Positions 6,214 to 6,915 of a stretch of 6,915 nt of DNA are shown here, in pieces. The position numbers were made by a program, and so were the translations under genes. Position 1 is the first letter of the stretch. The number at the start of each line of letters is the position of its first letter. The notes under the pieces are model-generated. The model searched no databases, was not told the origin of the DNA, and worked only from the letters and a program-made list of their open reading frames with translations. Source of the stretch: Acidiferrobacteraceae bacterium (lineage in GTDB: Bacteria > Pseudomonadota > Gammaproteobacteria > Arenicellales > UBA868); the NCBI GenBank assembly GCA_002731295.1, contig PCBE01000101.1, positions 1 to 6,915 of the forward strand, given 5' to 3'.

Positions 6214-6241
6214 TTTATACTGGATCTTTGAATTGGGTCAC
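6214..6241 (-). promoter_or_regulatory. Candidate promoter for the SDR gene
   Basis: On the minus strand, GTGACC (6236-6241; 4 of 6 to -35) and TATAAA (6214-6219; 5 of 6 to -10) are 16 bases apart in an A/T-rich patch. Transcription would begin near 6207, only about 11 bases before the ATG at 6196. A shifted -10, TATTAT (6208-6213), would place the start even closer. A very short leader agrees with the missing Shine-Dalgarno. Confidence 0.4.
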
Positions 6242-6426
6242 TGTCTCCATTGCGAGTGTAACTCAACTTGCTTGGGCCTTAGGTGTTTGACGTGGCGTAA
6301 CAACGAGCCGGAGAAGAGATCACCCGCTGACGGCGGACCTTGGCCGATGCAGGTTACACTGGTGTGATGACACGATCATAAAAAGGAGTCTGCGCTGTCG
6401 CCGACCGTAGGTCCCGGGAGCGCCGT
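6242..6426. other. Divergent spacer upstream of the spermidine-synthase-like gene
   Basis: This is the rest of the longest gene-free stretch (6197-6426). A strong ribosome-site-like AAGGAG (6383-6388) is not followed at normal distance by any ATG, GTG or TTG in the downstream frame. TTGACG (6287-6292) looks like a -35, but no -10 follows at 15-19 bases. Small dyads (ACAC-tg-GTGT and GTGT-gatg-ACAC) overlap around 6356-6373. No tRNA, terminator or coding sequence is recognisable. Confidence 0.35.
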
Positions 6427-6915
6427 ATGGCAATAGTGTGGACTTATGCCACAGATGACACCCGCTACGAGGTCAGAGCAGCAGGGTCAAGTCTGCGGTT
6501 CTACAGCAACGGTGTGCTGCACAGCCAGTACAGCGAGCGTTGCCCCCTCACCGGCAGTGTCTGGGACCTGCTTTGGCTGCCGGCGCTGTTTCGTCCAGAC
6601 AGGTCGCCGCGGCGAATACTGCTGCTGGGGACGGGCGCCGGGACGGTCATCCGTCAGCTCAAGCGATTGTTTGATCCGATCGAAATCGTGGGTGTGGACA
6701 ACAATCCAATTCACCTGCGCGTGGCGCGGGAACACTTTGGCGTCACACCAGAGATGGCACAACTTTTACATGCCGATGCCGGAGATTATGTAGCCCGTTA
6801 CCGGGGTCCTGGATTTGATCTGGTTATCGATGATCTGTTTGGTGGCGGCAATGGTGTGCCCGAGCGTAGCGTCCAATTCGACAGTGCCTGGCTGCGTAAG
6901 CTTCAACGATGTTTG
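6427..6915 (+). CDS. Spermidine synthase-like protein, N-terminal part
   Basis: The first 163 codons are present; the frame is still open at the right edge. The start region RYEVRAAGSSLRFYSNGVLH (13-32) resembles the beta-strand N-domain of spermidine-synthase-like proteins. TGSVWDLLWLPALF (42-55) is followed by the Rossmann SAM-binding motif ILLLGTGAGTVIRQL (64-78). The acidic residue after strand 2 is Asp91 (VGVDNN), then HADAGDYV (115-122), and FDLVIDDLFGG (130-140), where spermidine synthases have their catalytic/aminopropyl-donor Asp region. Such stand-alone proteins are often annotated as spermidine synthases, but many may be methyltransferases of unknown substrate; I cannot tell which. 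The ATG at 6427 is preceded by GGGAG (6416-6420) six bases upstream. The frame is open back to TAA at 6379-6381 but has no other ATG, GTG or TTG there. Confidence 0.82.
   Translation, partial: MAIVWTYATDDTRYEVRAAGSSLRFYSNGVLHSQYSERCPLTGSVWDLLWLPALFRPDRSPRRILLLGTGAGTVIRQLKRLFDPIEIVGVDNNPIHLRVAREHFGVTPEMAQLLHADAGDYVARYRGPGFDLVIDDLFGGGNGVPERSVQFDSAWLRKLQRCL

Noticed and set aside
5961..6266. Minus-strand frame of 101 codons over the SDR start
   Set aside because: Out of frame with the SDR, whose Rossmann motif is clear; the composition looks like a shadow.
6446..6793. Plus-strand frame of 115 codons, and its opposite-strand partner 6487-6762
   Set aside because: Both are shadows of the spermidine-synthase-like frame, which has the SAM-binding motif and a good ribosome site.

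Overview
The window looks like ordinary chromosome from a gammaproteobacterium, probably an environmental or marine one. This is inferred from the overall look of the proteins (DUF1244, an AlkB-type hydroxylase, a glutaredoxin-like protein, a spermidine-synthase-like protein) and the moderately high GC. The species cannot be named from the sequence alone. I see nine protein genes, two of them cut by the window edges. There is no RNA gene, CRISPR array, insertion sequence, prophage or origin, and no gene-free stretch longer than about 230 bases.

Left part (1-1107). The C-terminal tail of a trimethylamine-dehydrogenase/2,4-dienoyl-CoA-reductase-like flavoprotein runs off the left edge. It converges on a DUF1244 gene (235-552, minus). 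A 141-base divergent spacer follows, holding a candidate promoter with a dyad over it, and then an NTF2/SnoaL-like gene (694-1107, plus).

Centre (1149-4894). Three minus-strand genes sit close together in the order of transcription: an IMP dehydrogenase-family protein, an AlkB-like membrane di-iron hydroxylase starting at TTG, and a class I aspartate aminotransferase. The gaps are 42 and 14 bases. A good sigma70-type promoter (TTGAGT-17-TATTAT) lies just upstream of the first gene, so all three are probably one transcript. The combination of purine metabolism, hydrocarbon or fatty-acyl hydroxylation and amino-acid transamination is unusual. The IMPDH-like protein is not followed by guaA and has lost the flap Arg-Tyr pair, so it may be a paralogue rather than the housekeeping GuaB.

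Right part (5072-6915). A small glutaredoxin-like gene (plus) converges on an SDR oxidoreductase gene (minus). The last 45 bases between them are packed with short perfect inverted repeats. The SDR has a plausible promoter very close to its ATG and no visible Shine-Dalgarno. Beyond it, the first 163 codons of a spermidine-synthase-like SAM-fold protein (plus) run off the right edge.

I found no clear new multi-gene system. The points most worth a second look are the odd IMPDH-like active site, its linkage to the AlkB homologue, and several small regulatory-looking structures.
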